64,000 bases of DNA, taken from positions 1-64,000 of the forward strand of contig JAFQXD010000004.1 of assembly GCA_017407115.1 (NCBI GenBank). Reading direction: 5' to 3'. The notes beneath the pieces were generated by a model that was not told where the DNA came from, searched no databases, and saw only the letters and a program-made list of their open reading frames with translations. The position numbers and the translations under genes are program-made. Numbering within the stretch: the stretch's first letter is position 1; every line of letters starts with the position of its first letter. Source of the DNA: Methanobrevibacter sp. GTDB taxonomy: Archaea > Methanobacteriota > Methanobacteria > Methanobacteriales > Methanobacteriaceae. Below are positions 46,961 to 56,105 of the stretch, piece by piece.

Positions 46961-47782
46961 TCAAAATCTCATGCTGAAGTTAAGGCTTCTTGATGAATGT
47001 GTTAAAGCACCTATTGAAATAATGTCAACACCTAATTTTGCATAATCAATGATTGTTTCATCAGTTATGCCACCGGACACTTCAATCAATGAATTGTGAC
47101 GAATATCCAATTCATTTAGTTTATCAATGACTTCACTGACTTCAAAAGGAGACATGTTGTCAAGCATCACAATATCTGCACCGTTTTGGACACATTCAAC
47201 CGCATCGTCAAGTGTTTCGACTTCAATTTCGATTTTTTTAGAAAAACTAGTGTTTGATTTAGCTTTCAATAATGCATCCAAAGGATTTTCACAGGTAGCA
47301 ATATGATTGTCCTTAATCAAAACCATGTCATCCAAGCCAAAGCGGTGAGTGTCTGCACCACCCGCCTTTAAAGCATATTTATCGAATTTGGCGATTGCAG
47401 GAGAAGTCTTGCGTGTTCCGGCAACCCTTACATTATAATCCTTAACCAAATTGACATAATGATTGGCTGCACTGGCCACTCCGCTCATTCTCATAGAGAG
47501 ATTTAGAACTGTCCTCTCCAAAAGCAAAATTGTTCTTGCATCACCATAAACTGACATCAGCAAATCGTTTTCAGATATGTGAGTCCCATCAGTTAACCAG
47601 AAATTGACTTTAATATCATACTCTTCAAATACTTCCCTAATTATATCCATTCCTGCTAAAATACCCTCATCTTTTGAAATTATATTTGCAGTTACTTCCA
47701 AACCTTTTTCAACAACAGCACTTGAAGTTATATCGCCGAATCCTTTATCTTCAGTTAACATATACTCAATAATCTTATCCAA
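46961..47782 (-). CDS. nadC: Nicotinate-nucleotide pyrophosphorylase (quinolinate phosphoribosyltransferase)
   Basis: This 273-residue enzyme forms nicotinate mononucleotide from quinolinate and PRPP. It has EDKGFGDITSSAV near the N-terminus, AGTRKTSPAIAKFDKYALKAGG with the phosphate-binding Arg/Lys set, and ALKAGGADTHRFGLDDMVLI. The length is normal. It is divergent from rnz, not beside nadA. Confidence 0.96.
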   Translation of the reverse strand: MDKIIEYMLTEDKGFGDITSSAVVEKGLEVTANIISKDEGILAGMDIIREVFEEYDIKVNFWLTDGTHISENDLLMSVYGDARTILLLERTVLNLSMRMSGVASAANHYVNLVKDYNVRVAGTRKTSPAIAKFDKYALKAGGADTHRFGLDDMVLIKDNHIATCENPLDALLKAKSNTSFSKKIEIEVETLDDAVECVQNGADIVMLDNMSPFEVSEVIDKLNELDIRHNSLIEVSGGITDETIIDYAKLGVDIISIGALTHSSRSLNFSMRF

Positions 47783-47851
47783 AAAATCACCTAAAATTTA
47801 ATAATTAATTAAAATATATAGTAATCTTATAATATAAAAATAAGTGATTAT

Positions 47852-48751
47852 ATGGAAATAATATTTTTAGGAACTTCTTCGGCCGTTCACTCAAAAGAGA
47901 GAAATCAGGTTGCAATAGCTGTTAAAGCGTTTGGAGAAGTGATGTTGTTTGATTGTGGAGAAGGAACACAAAAGCAAATGCTTCACACAAAAGTAAGTCC
48001 AATGAAAATATCCAAGATTTTCATCACACATTTTCATGGAGACCATATCTTAGGCCTTCCAGGACTCCTGCAATCCTTAGGTTTACTTGGTAGAGAGAAA
48101 AAACTGACAATTTACGGACCAAAAGGATTGAATAAAGTTAAAGAAGCAATATTTAACTTTGGTTATTGTAAATTCGAATATCCTCTTGAGTTTATTGAGA
48201 TAGAACCTGGAATTGTGGAAGAAACCGAAGAGTACATCATAAAATGCCAATCTGTTAAACATAATGTCCCATGTCTTGCTTATTCAATAGAAGAAAAGAA
48301 AAAACCAAGATTTTTAAGAGAAAAGGCAATTGAACTCGGAGTTCCTGTCGGCCCTGCATTCGGACGCCTGCACAATGGCGAAGAAGTTGAAGTTGATGGG
48401 AAGATTATAAAACCCGAACAGGTGCTTGGAGAACCAAGAAGAGGAATCAAACTCACCTACTCAGGAGACACAGTGCCTTGTGAAGAAATGATTGAATTTG
48501 CAAAAGACAGCACCCTGCTCATCCATGAGTCAACTTTTACATTAGATGAAGCTCAAAATGCTGTTGACCATGGACATTCTACCGCTTCAGATGCAGGATA
48601 TGTTGCAAAACAATCAAATAGTGAAAAGCTAATAATAACCCATATAAGCACAAGATATGGTGAAGGATATTCAAAAATATTATTAAAAGAAGCAAAAGAT
48701 GTATTTAAGAATACTGAACTTGCTTATGACTTTTTAGAAATTGAACTGTGA
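47852..48751 (+). CDS. rnz: Ribonuclease Z (tRNA 3' processing)
   Basis: This 299-residue metallo-beta-lactamase fold nuclease has zinc motif ITHFHGDHILGLPG near residue 60, further ligands in SVKHNVPCLAYS and YSGDTVPCEE, HESTF, and ITHISTRYGE at the end. It cuts tRNA precursors at the 3' side. The ATG follows GTGAT. The stop is followed 7 bases later by mscS. Confidence 0.97.
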   Translation: MEIIFLGTSSAVHSKERNQVAIAVKAFGEVMLFDCGEGTQKQMLHTKVSPMKISKIFITHFHGDHILGLPGLLQSLGLLGREKKLTIYGPKGLNKVKEAIFNFGYCKFEYPLEFIEIEPGIVEETEEYIIKCQSVKHNVPCLAYSIEEKKKPRFLREKAIELGVPVGPAFGRLHNGEEVEVDGKIIKPEQVLGEPRRGIKLTYSGDTVPCEEMIEFAKDSTLLIHESTFTLDEAQNAVDHGHSTASDAGYVAKQSNSEKLIITHISTRYGEGYSKILLKEAKDVFKNTELAYDFLEIEL

Positions 48752-48758
48752 TGATAAC

Positions 48759-49514
48759 ATGGATTTTCCAACTATAATTAACAATTCAACAATGACCTTA
48801 GTATATATTTTGGGAGTTATCATAATAACTTTAATAATTACCAGGCTCGTTGCATTCTCCATGAATAAAATGAACCGATTTAAAGAAGATATGACTGCAA
48901 TTTATCTCATTAGAGACATTATCAATGTTGTCATCTATTTCATTGCATTGATGATAATATTGCAATTTTTTGGAATTGATCTTACGGGCACCCTATTAAG
49001 TTTGGGAATTGTAGGTATTGCAGTGAGTTTTGCTGCAAAAGACATAATTTCAAACCTTTTTTCAGGAATTATTTTAATTATCGGGAAAAGTATCAAAGTT
49101 GGAGATACAATTGAAATTAATGGTGAGAAAGGATTTGTTAAGAGAATATCACTCAGATCAACAGTCATTGTTGATGATTTAGGAGTCAAAAATATTGTTC
49201 CCAATTCTACACTTACCAACAACACATACCTGCAGTATAAACGCCCTGAAAAATATAGGGTTGACATCCTAGCGGGTTTGCCATTAACTATTGATATAGA
49301 AGAATTCAAAGACTATATTATTAAAAAAATGGAAAGCTACAAACAAATAGCTGAAACTCCAAAACCAGAGGTCTTTGCTAAAGAGATAAAATTTGGCGAA
49401 AGTCGTTTGAAAGTATCATTTTGGGTAAAAAATTTTAATGATAAAGATGAATATAAAATAATAATCACTAATGAAATAAGAAAATATATGGAAATGGGTG
49501 AAAACAATGAATAA
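48759..49514 (+). CDS. mscS: Small-conductance mechanosensitive channel (MscS type)
   Basis: This 251-residue protein has three N-terminal membrane helices (about residues 8-100), the pore helix LGIVGIAVSFAAKDIISNLF and the MscS beta domain (INGEKGFVKRISLRSTVI, NIVPNSTLTNN). It gives relief from osmotic shock. The ATG at 48759 follows a GTGAT site; the longer TTG frame would overlap rnz. Its 3' end overlaps nadA by 8 bases. Confidence 0.93.
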   Translation: MDFPTIINNSTMTLVYILGVIIITLIITRLVAFSMNKMNRFKEDMTAIYLIRDIINVVIYFIALMIILQFFGIDLTGTLLSLGIVGIAVSFAAKDIISNLFSGIILIIGKSIKVGDTIEINGEKGFVKRISLRSTVIVDDLGVKNIVPNSTLTNNTYLQYKRPEKYRVDILAGLPLTIDIEEFKDYIIKKMESYKQIAETPKPEVFAKEIKFGESRLKVSFWVKNFNDKDEYKIIITNEIRKYMEMGENNE

Positions 49515-50424
49515 TCCACTTCAGGAAGAAATATTGAAACTGAAAGATGAAAAAAATGCAATAATACTTGCACACAACTACCAGCCAAAAGAAGTACAGG
49601 AAATAGCTGATTTTCTTGGAGATTCACTGGAATTGTGTATAAAAGCTTCTGAAATCGATGATAAAGATTTGGTAGTATTTTGTGGCGTGGACTTTATGGC
49701 CGAAACAGCCTACATTCTAAATCCAGATAAAAAGATTGTAATTCCTACACTAGAAGCTGAATGCCCAATGGCTCATATGCTGCCTGAAGACGTATTGCTT
49801 GAAGCAAAAGAAGAATATCCTGATGCAGGAGTGATTCTTTATGTAAACAGTATTGCTGAGGCAAAACAGCATGCAGACACATTATGCACTTCAGCCAATG
49901 CTGTGAAAGTTACTGCCAGCTTACCACATGATAAAATATTATTTGGGCCTGATAAAAACCTGGGAAACCATGTTGCAGACCAATTAGACAAAGAAATCAT
50001 CCATGTTCCTAAAGACGGACACTGTTATGTTCACAGATTATTCCACATAGAAGATGTTGAGCTTAAAAGAGAACAATATCCTAATGCAGAGATAATTTGC
50101 CACCCAGAATGTGACATTAAAGTTCAAAAAGCATGTGATAAAGTAATGTCAACCGGAGGAATGTTAAGATACATTGCAGAAAGCGACAAAGAAGAGTTTG
50201 TCATTGGAACTGAAATTGACATGATTACAAGAATCAACTCAGAAGTTCCAGGTAAAAAACTATATCCTTTACTTGAAGGTGCAATTTGTGAGACAATGAA
50301 ATTGCATACTTTAGAAAAGATAAGGGACGCACTTATTAATGAGGCACCGGAAATAGTTTTGCCTAAAGACGTTGCAGACAAGTCACGAAAAGCTGTTGAA
50401 CATATGTTAAATGCATCAAAATAG
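49507..50424 (+). CDS. nadA: Quinolinate synthase A
   Basis: This 305-residue iron-sulfur enzyme condenses iminoaspartate (from NadX) and dihydroxyacetone phosphate to quinolinate. It has AHNYQPKEVQEIADFLGDSL, the three cluster cysteines (VVFCGVDFMAETA, IICHPEC, GAICETMKLHT) and MSTGGMLRYI. The ATG at 49507 follows GGTGA; the GTG 9 bases earlier is part of that site. A palindromic terminator overlaps the stop. Confidence 0.96.
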   Translation: MNNPLQEEILKLKDEKNAIILAHNYQPKEVQEIADFLGDSLELCIKASEIDDKDLVVFCGVDFMAETAYILNPDKKIVIPTLEAECPMAHMLPEDVLLEAKEEYPDAGVILYVNSIAEAKQHADTLCTSANAVKVTASLPHDKILFGPDKNLGNHVADQLDKEIIHVPKDGHCYVHRLFHIEDVELKREQYPNAEIICHPECDIKVQKACDKVMSTGGMLRYIAESDKEEFVIGTEIDMITRINSEVPGKKLYPLLEGAICETMKLHTLEKIRDALINEAPEIVLPKDVADKSRKAVEHMLNASK

Positions 50425-50457
50425 CTAGTTTAACTAGCTTTCACTTTTCTTATTTTT
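50423..50457 (+). terminator. Palindromic hairpin between nadA and the MetX-like array
   Basis: AGCTAGTT (50423-50430) pairs with AACTAGCT (50432-50439) with almost no loop, covering the stop of nadA and the stop of the convergent gene. A T-rich stretch follows on the plus strand (TTCACTTTTCTTATTTTT). Confidence 0.62.
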
Positions 50458-51435
50458 AAACTCTTTTAAAAAAGATAATATCTCCAATCCCATTTCGGAA
50501 TAATCTTCTTCATCATAGTAATGTTCGATTTTTGAATCATAAACAACGACTTTTGAATCTTCAATTAAATTCTCTAAAGGCAAACAGTCATTTTTAGGAT
50601 CTAAAAATAAATACCCCTCAACAGCCAAAATCAATGCCTTGGCCTTAACATTTTGCAGTTTATCCTCAACATCATAGTTTAAAATACAGTCATTTCTAAA
50701 TTTAAAGTCATAAATGTCAGTGAATAAACCGCTTTCAACATAATCTTCCATAAAAACATCGATTTCATCATTAGACAAATTTTCTACAACCTTATTTGGG
50801 AAATAACCTGCGAACAATAATCTAAAAAGAGCAACAGACAACATTGAAAGTGAAGAACTGTATTCCTGAGAATCAAAATCATCACAGGAATCTATTATGC
50901 TTTCTACACATTTAGCGAAGATATAACGATAGGAAAATGTTTTAAAAGTGGAATTTAAAACTATTATGAATTCCATGTCATCAAGATATTCACAGGCCCA
51001 TGTAAATACATCATGTCCCCCAATTCCTTCACCGATTAATCCTAAAATCCGTTTAATGCCAAATTTTTCACTTAAAAATTGTTTTTTAAAATTTACTCTG
51101 TCTTTAAATGTATATTGTGGAAAATTAGATTTCAATCCTGTAGATGATGGCGAACAAGATTCTGGCAGACCCAATGATAAAATTTGAATAAAGAAATATT
51201 CATCACGGTCAAAATCATCATTTTCGATTAAATCATGATAGTTTGCCAAAATGGAAATTCCTCCATAAAGATTCTGGCAATAGATAATAGCATTAACAAT
51301 ATTTCCCGCTTCATCATATTTTGGAATTCCATTTGTATTGTACTCAACATTTACATTTTCAAGAATTCTGCCCGATTCAAACTCAAAAGAATCCATTACA
51401 TAACTGCCATATTCAACATTGAATCTTGAATACAT
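50434..51435 (-). CDS. MetX-like alpha/beta hydrolase, lost catalytic Ser and Asp (pseudoenzyme)
   Basis: This 333-residue protein is homologous to homoserine O-acetyltransferase-type hydrolases: IIYCQNLYGG near residue 45, SLGLPESCSPSSTGLKSNFP, and FKKQFLSEKFGIKRILGLIG. The nucleophile elbow, normally G-x-S-x-G-G, is GEGIGG, so Gly replaces the catalytic Ser. The segment where the acid Asp should lie (ALILAVEGYLFLDP) also lacks the usual residue, while a His is present (KIEHYYDEED). The start follows GTGAT. It is one of three tandem paralogues and is probably non-catalytic or neofunctional. Confidence 0.82.
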   Translation of the reverse strand: MYSRFNVEYGSYVMDSFEFESGRILENVNVEYNTNGIPKYDEAGNIVNAIIYCQNLYGGISILANYHDLIENDDFDRDEYFFIQILSLGLPESCSPSSTGLKSNFPQYTFKDRVNFKKQFLSEKFGIKRILGLIGEGIGGHDVFTWACEYLDDMEFIIVLNSTFKTFSYRYIFAKCVESIIDSCDDFDSQEYSSSLSMLSVALFRLLFAGYFPNKVVENLSNDEIDVFMEDYVESGLFTDIYDFKFRNDCILNYDVEDKLQNVKAKALILAVEGYLFLDPKNDCLPLENLIEDSKVVVYDSKIEHYYDEEDYSEMGLEILSFLKEFKNKKSES

Positions 51436-51502
51436 ACTATCACATTCCATAAAAATATACTGACCCTTAAATTTAAAATATACCCAATTTACAAAAAAAT
51501 CA

Positions 51503-52492
51503 TTATTTAAAATCTTTTAGAAGTTCATTAAACTCATTGACTAAAGGACGATAACTCTCATAACCGCTTCTGTCTTTTTGTGATTCGAATAGAATTACCT
51601 TTGAATTTTCAATTAAATCTTCCAGAGGAACTGAATCCAAATCCGGTGAGAAATATAAATCATCAGTAGAACTGATAATTAATGTCTTTGCCTTGATGTT
51701 TTTTAATTTATCTTCAACATTATACGATTGGATACATTCGTTTCTAATTTTAAAATCATAAATATCTGTAAACAAACCTTCATCTACAAAATCATCCATC
51801 AAAACATCGATTTCGTCATTTGACATTTCCTGAAAGATTTGTTTTGAAAAGTAGTTTGAATACAACAACCTATAAATGGAAACCATCATCTTAGATAACG
51901 TTTCACTATACCCTTCCTTGTAAAAATCATCACTGGATTCTATAATGCCGTCAATAGCTTTTGCGATTACATATCTGTATCCATTAGTTTTAAAAGCGCT
52001 GTCGCCTATTATAATGAAATCCATTTCATCAGGATATTCGCAGGCCCATGTATAAACTTCATATCCCCCTGACCCTCTGCCGGCAATGCCTTGAACTCTA
52101 TCCATGTTAAACTTATCTTTTAAGAATTGCCTTTTAAAATTAACCCTATCCTTAACTGTATATCTCGGAAAATCATGTTTTAATCCGGTTGTTGATGGAG
52201 AACAGGAATTTGGATAACCTAAAGTAGTGATTGAAATAAAGCAGAATTTAAATCCATCAAATGGTTCTCCTTCACGGGCAAGTGAATATTCATCCAGATA
52301 TGAAGAGCAGTTTCCATTGAATTTATGGCAGTAAATGATTGCATTTTTTATTGCGCCTTCATCATCATATTTGGGAGTGCCGGAAACATAATACTCTACT
52401 TCAACATCCTTAAGGACATCTCCACTTTCAAATGAGAATTCATCCATAATATGTTTACCATATCCCAAAATAGAATCCAGGTTATTGAACAT
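51503..52492 (-). CDS. MetX-like alpha/beta hydrolase, lost catalytic Ser and His (pseudoenzyme)
   Basis: The 329-residue paralogue has the same fold markers: ITTLGYPNSCSPSTTGLKHD and FKRQFLKDKFNMDRVQGIAG. The elbow is GRGSGG, with Gly at the nucleophile position. An Asp is retained (ISSTDDLYFSP), but the C-terminal His region reads ESQKDRSGYESY with no His. A strong AGGAGG lies 7 bases before the ATG at 52492, so the gene is well expressed in principle. Length is slightly short of classical MetX (about 370). Confidence 0.82.
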   Translation of the reverse strand: MFNNLDSILGYGKHIMDEFSFESGDVLKDVEVEYYVSGTPKYDDEGAIKNAIIYCHKFNGNCSSYLDEYSLAREGEPFDGFKFCFISITTLGYPNSCSPSTTGLKHDFPRYTVKDRVNFKRQFLKDKFNMDRVQGIAGRGSGGYEVYTWACEYPDEMDFIIIGDSAFKTNGYRYVIAKAIDGIIESSDDFYKEGYSETLSKMMVSIYRLLYSNYFSKQIFQEMSNDEIDVLMDDFVDEGLFTDIYDFKIRNECIQSYNVEDKLKNIKAKTLIISSTDDLYFSPDLDSVPLEDLIENSKVILFESQKDRSGYESYRPLVNEFNELLKDFK

Positions 52493-52642
52493 AATTAACC
52501 TCCTAATATTCAATATCTAATACCACCTATATAAAATTACCTAATTTGTAAAATTAAGTATACATCATATAATAAACATGTTATGAAATTGAACTGCTGT
52601 AAAATTAATATTTATAAAATTATAAAAAAATATAAAAATCAA

Positions 52643-52918
52643 TTACATGTCTTGTAAAAAACTAGACAAAAAAACATTCATCTCTATTTCCTCACGAGAT
52701 ATGAAATCAGCTATCCTGAATTGTGCAACATCACTTTGAAAGGGATACAACATCTCATCAAAATACATTTTCAACATGAAAATGCCATTTTCGATTTTTG
52801 TTTCCTCATCCAAATTATTGTGAAGAAATTCCATCTGATTGGAGGTTAAATCCTTGACAGAATACTCAACAAAATACTTGTCATTTTCATTTCCATAATC
52901 AGTTATGTTAACTATCAT
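52643..52918 (-). CDS. Small hypothetical protein inside the MetX-like array
   Basis: This 91-residue acidic protein (MIVNITDYGNENDKYFVEYS at the start) has no recognised family. It overlaps the end of the third MetX-like gene by 11 bases and is likely translated with it. The GTG at 52927 is an alternative start. A helper or small binding partner of the hydrolases is possible but not shown. Confidence 0.65.
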   Translation of the reverse strand: MIVNITDYGNENDKYFVEYSVKDLTSNQMEFLHNNLDEETKIENGIFMLKMYFDEMLYPFQSDVAQFRIADFISREEIEMNVFLSSFLQDM

Positions 52919-53858
52919 CAAAACCACTCAAGAAATCAGTTAGTTCATAGGAGATGTTTTCAAGTTCATTGAAACATAAATGACCCAAATCAGAATCCAT
53001 TATTATTATTTCAGAGTTTTCAATCATTTCAGACATTGGAATTGCATCAAGTTCAGGAGGGAAATGAGGATCCTGCTTGCATGAGATAATCAGCACCTTA
53101 GATTTGATTTTATCGAGTTCATTTTCCACATTAAAATTCATGCTTGCCCTGTTGCAGTACTTCAAATCATAAATATCCGTTTCTATCATTTCGTTTCCAA
53201 ACTCTTCAAATTCAAAACTCAATTCATCATTGGTTTTTGCTCTTAAAGCTTCCTTTGAAAGACCAAAGTTAAATTCTGCAAGACAAGCTATCCTTAAAGT
53301 CCTTATTAATGAGTAAGTGAGTTCACCTTTCGCATAATCCGGGTCTGATTCAATGATTTCATCAACAAATCTGGATAAAATGAAGTCATGGCCTGCAACC
53401 TTATAGCTGCTTACCCCACAGATTATGAAATTCTGAAAATCAGGATATTCGATTGCTTGAGTAAGACCTACAAATCCTCCCATGGAGTTTCCGATTAATC
53501 CCAAAACATGTTGGATTCCAAATTTTTCAGCTAAAAATTGTTTTTGAAAATTGACCACATCAACCATATTGTATTCAGGAAATTTATTTTTAAGCCCTGT
53601 CAATGAAGGAGAACATGAACCTGATGAACCTAAAGCAGTCATGCTGATGAAAAAGTATTTATCTGCATCAAATGGACAATCTTTAAATGTCAATGGTAAA
53701 ATCTTATTGATTCCAGAAAAATTGCCTAAAGATCCTGCGCAATAAAGAATTGTATTTTTGATTAATCCCTTTTCATCATATTTTGGAGTTCCATAAGTCA
53801 TATATTCAACTTTAACACCATTCAACACTTTGCCGTTTTGAAATTCAAAAGAATCCAT
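52908..53858 (-). CDS. MetX-like alpha/beta hydrolase with intact catalytic triad
   Basis: The 316-residue protein keeps the full set: Ser125 in GNSMGGFVGL, Asp263 in SCKQDPHFPP and His293 in DSDLGHLCF. It is homologous to homoserine/serine O-acyltransferases, which use acyl-CoA, but is 50-60 residues shorter than E. coli-type relatives. The acyl acceptor cannot be assigned, since homoserine acetylation is not expected from context. It is the first gene of the array and has an AAGGAA site before the ATG. Confidence 0.85.
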   Translation of the reverse strand: MDSFEFQNGKVLNGVKVEYMTYGTPKYDEKGLIKNTILYCAGSLGNFSGINKILPLTFKDCPFDADKYFFISMTALGSSGSCSPSLTGLKNKFPEYNMVDVVNFQKQFLAEKFGIQHVLGLIGNSMGGFVGLTQAIEYPDFQNFIICGVSSYKVAGHDFILSRFVDEIIESDPDYAKGELTYSLIRTLRIACLAEFNFGLSKEALRAKTNDELSFEFEEFGNEMIETDIYDLKYCNRASMNFNVENELDKIKSKVLIISCKQDPHFPPELDAIPMSEMIENSEIIIMDSDLGHLCFNELENISYELTDFLSGFDDS

Positions 53859-53984
53859 TATAAATTCCTTTCTTTCATTTTCAAAAAATTCATCATCAAA
53901 AATTTGAATCCCACCTTTAAGCCAATCCGATTAATAATTATTTAAAAACAAACTATTTAAATTAAACTACACAATGTTAATGTG

Positions 53985-54767
53985 ATGAAATATAAAATTT
54001 TAGAAAAACCTAGTTGTGACGAGGCATACGATTTAGTTCAGGAGGCTTTAAGAAGAAAGGCAACAATATTGATTTTTGCCTGCTGTAAAGTCAATTACGA
54101 AGGTCGTGCATTAAGTGAATTGAACTGGGGAGAGAGAATAATAATGATAAAGCCAGATGGAGCATTCTTAATCCATCAGGAAAAAAAGGTAGAACCCGTC
54201 AACTGGCAGCCACCCAAATCAAGAACAAGAAGTTACATCAAAAACGACAACCTTTTTTTAGAAAGTCACAGAAGGACCCCTAAGGAATTGTTAACAGTTG
54301 AGATAAAGAAAATCCAATTTATCAATTTTGCCAATATCGAAGACTTTGAAGAGCTTGAACAGGCAGGATATGAAAAGGATATGGGCGATATGATAATGGA
54401 TAAGCCACATATGATTGAAGAGGGATTTACTCCAACCGCACGAGAATACAGTGTAGAGCACGGGTTTATTGACATTTTAGGAAAAGACAATGACAATAAT
54501 CTGATGATACTTGAGCTGAAAGCTAGAAAAGCAGGAGTCAATGCAGTAAAACAATTGAAAAGGTATATTCAGGACTTTGAAAATACTGAAAATGATTATC
54601 TCAAAGACTGCAAAGCCCAAAAGAAAAAAATTAGAGGACTGCTTGTTGCACCATCTTTAATGGACGATGCTCAAGAGATGATTGAAGAGGAAGGAATTGA
54701 ATTTGTTGCAATTGAACCTCCTCGTGAGTTGAAAAGAGATAAAAAAGTAACATTGGATGCATTCTAA
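53985..54767 (+). CDS. nucS: Endonuclease NucS (mismatch-specific)
   Basis: This 260-residue archaeal NucS/EndoMS cuts mismatched or branched DNA with PCNA. The N-terminal DNA-binding domain (about 1-115) has the LRRKATILIFACCKVNYEGR and LNWGERIIMIKPDG segments. The C-terminal RecB-like nuclease has the motif HGFIDILGKDNDNNLMILELKARK with Asp, Glu and Lys, and QLKRY. A GTG one codon upstream is an alternative start. It converges with the next gene. Confidence 0.95.
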   Translation: MKYKILEKPSCDEAYDLVQEALRRKATILIFACCKVNYEGRALSELNWGERIIMIKPDGAFLIHQEKKVEPVNWQPPKSRTRSYIKNDNLFLESHRRTPKELLTVEIKKIQFINFANIEDFEELEQAGYEKDMGDMIMDKPHMIEEGFTPTAREYSVEHGFIDILGKDNDNNLMILELKARKAGVNAVKQLKRYIQDFENTENDYLKDCKAQKKKIRGLLVAPSLMDDAQEMIEEEGIEFVAIEPPRELKRDKKVTLDAF

Positions 54768-55243
54768 TTTAATGCATCTTCAATTTTTTTAAGTTCCTTA
54801 ATATGAAACTCTTTTGTAAATTCATTTGCAGGAGTAGCAGTTGTTACATGACACTCCTTTTGTAACTTATATATTAAATATTCATTATTTTCAAGAGGAA
54901 TTGTGTCATCTTCATCCAATAACTCTAAATCATCCAGTTCAGCGAGTATATTATCATATTCTTCTTTTTCAAGAGCAATTATATCATCAATTTCCATTTC
55001 CAGAACCTTTGGATTCAGTTGTGTTGCAATAGCTACAAATCCATTGACAGTTTTATCGGAAAGTGAGAATTCTGATTTTCTTATTTCTTCCATGGACAAT
55101 TTAATATGGTGTAAAGTGTTTTTAGTGACTGGAATTTCCCTAGACAATCCAATTTGATTTATCTCATAGTTGTTTTTCCAATCTCCAATTTTATAAATTG
55201 CATAGTTTACATCATTTACATTAATAGTTTCATCGCCATCCAT
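54764..55243 (-). CDS. Hypothetical acidic protein, 159 residues
   Basis: The protein is strongly acidic with a central DDIIALEKEEYDNILAELDD helix and no recognised family. It begins MDGDETINVNDVNYAIYKIG. It lies divergent from a zinc-ribbon membrane protein and convergent with nucS (4-base overlap). No functional inference can be made beyond likely solubility. Confidence 0.72.
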   Translation of the reverse strand: MDGDETINVNDVNYAIYKIGDWKNNYEINQIGLSREIPVTKNTLHHIKLSMEEIRKSEFSLSDKTVNGFVAIATQLNPKVLEMEIDDIIALEKEEYDNILAELDDLELLDEDDTIPLENNEYLIYKLQKECHVTTATPANEFTKEFHIKELKKIEDALN

Positions 55244-55337
55244 TATACCACGAATTATAAATATATTTTTATAATAATAAAAACATTATTATTAATATAC
55301 AATTATTAAATATGTAAATTTCTATGGAGGTTAGGCT

Positions 55338-56066
55338 GTGAAAAAATGTCCTGAATGTGGAAATCCAAGTTATGACGGTGCCCCTGTTTGTGGAAATTGC
55401 GGATATAAATTCCCAAAACCAAAGGCTGCCGTTAGAAGAGAGAGTATCTTCGAAGGACAACCACGAGTGGAAAAGAAAACTAAAAAAGAAAAACCTAAAG
55501 TAAAAAAACCTTCCAATGAACCAAGTGTGTTAGATATTATCAAAGAAAAAAAGCTTATTATTGGAACAATATTAATTATTACTTTAATTGTGATTTGTGG
55601 AATTTTCATTACTGGATCAAACAAAAATGTTTCAAACACTATTGCAACCAGTGATTTAGCGAACTATGATGCCAGTGATTTTTCATTTAAATACCCTGCA
55701 AATTGGCAGCAAGTAAATCTCACTGATTCCGAACATGAAACCGCTATATTCTTCAAAGATGAAAATAATACTATAATCGAATTTTATAATATCAGCAGTA
55801 GTGCTACATCTCTAAAAGAGATTAATCAGCAAAGAATCAGCCTTGCCCTTGATAGTGGCGATGCATTAGAACTTCTTGAAACCGTCACATTGGACGGTAG
55901 AAACGGTTCAAATATTATTTTAGAAAACGCTGATGGAAACTACACAAGATATGTTTCAATGTTTACTGATGGAAAACTATATGTTTTCAAAATAAGTGGA
56001 AGTTCAATTAACTCCATTACATCAGACGGCATCAACAGCATGGTAAATTCTGCAGATATTAAATAA
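55338..56066 (+). CDS. Zinc-ribbon membrane protein with PsbP-like outer domain
   Basis: This 242-residue protein starts at GTG 55338, after GGAGG. An N-terminal zinc ribbon (KKCPECGNPSYDGAPVCGNC) is followed by a basic linker, one membrane helix (about 70-95, LIIGTILIITLIVICGIFIT) and an extracellular domain of about 145 residues resembling a PsbP-type fold (FSFKYPANWQQVNLTDSEHE). This layout is frequent in Methanobrevibacter surface or signalling proteins. A hairpin terminator follows. Confidence 0.85.
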   Translation: MKKCPECGNPSYDGAPVCGNCGYKFPKPKAAVRRESIFEGQPRVEKKTKKEKPKVKKPSNEPSVLDIIKEKKLIIGTILIITLIVICGIFITGSNKNVSNTIATSDLANYDASDFSFKYPANWQQVNLTDSEHETAIFFKDENNTIIEFYNISSSATSLKEINQQRISLALDSGDALELLETVTLDGRNGSNIILENADGNYTRYVSMFTDGKLYVFKISGSSINSITSDGINSMVNSADIK

Positions 56067-56098
56067 GTATGATTAATTTCATACTTTTCTATTTTTTT
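56065..56098 (+). terminator. Hairpin and T-tract after the zinc-ribbon membrane protein gene
   Basis: AAGTATGA (56065-56072) pairs perfectly with TCATACTT (56079-56086) around TTAATT, followed by TTCTATTTTTTT. The tract ends just before the next start codon. Confidence 0.66.
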
Positions 56099-56105
56099 AA
56101 GCATT

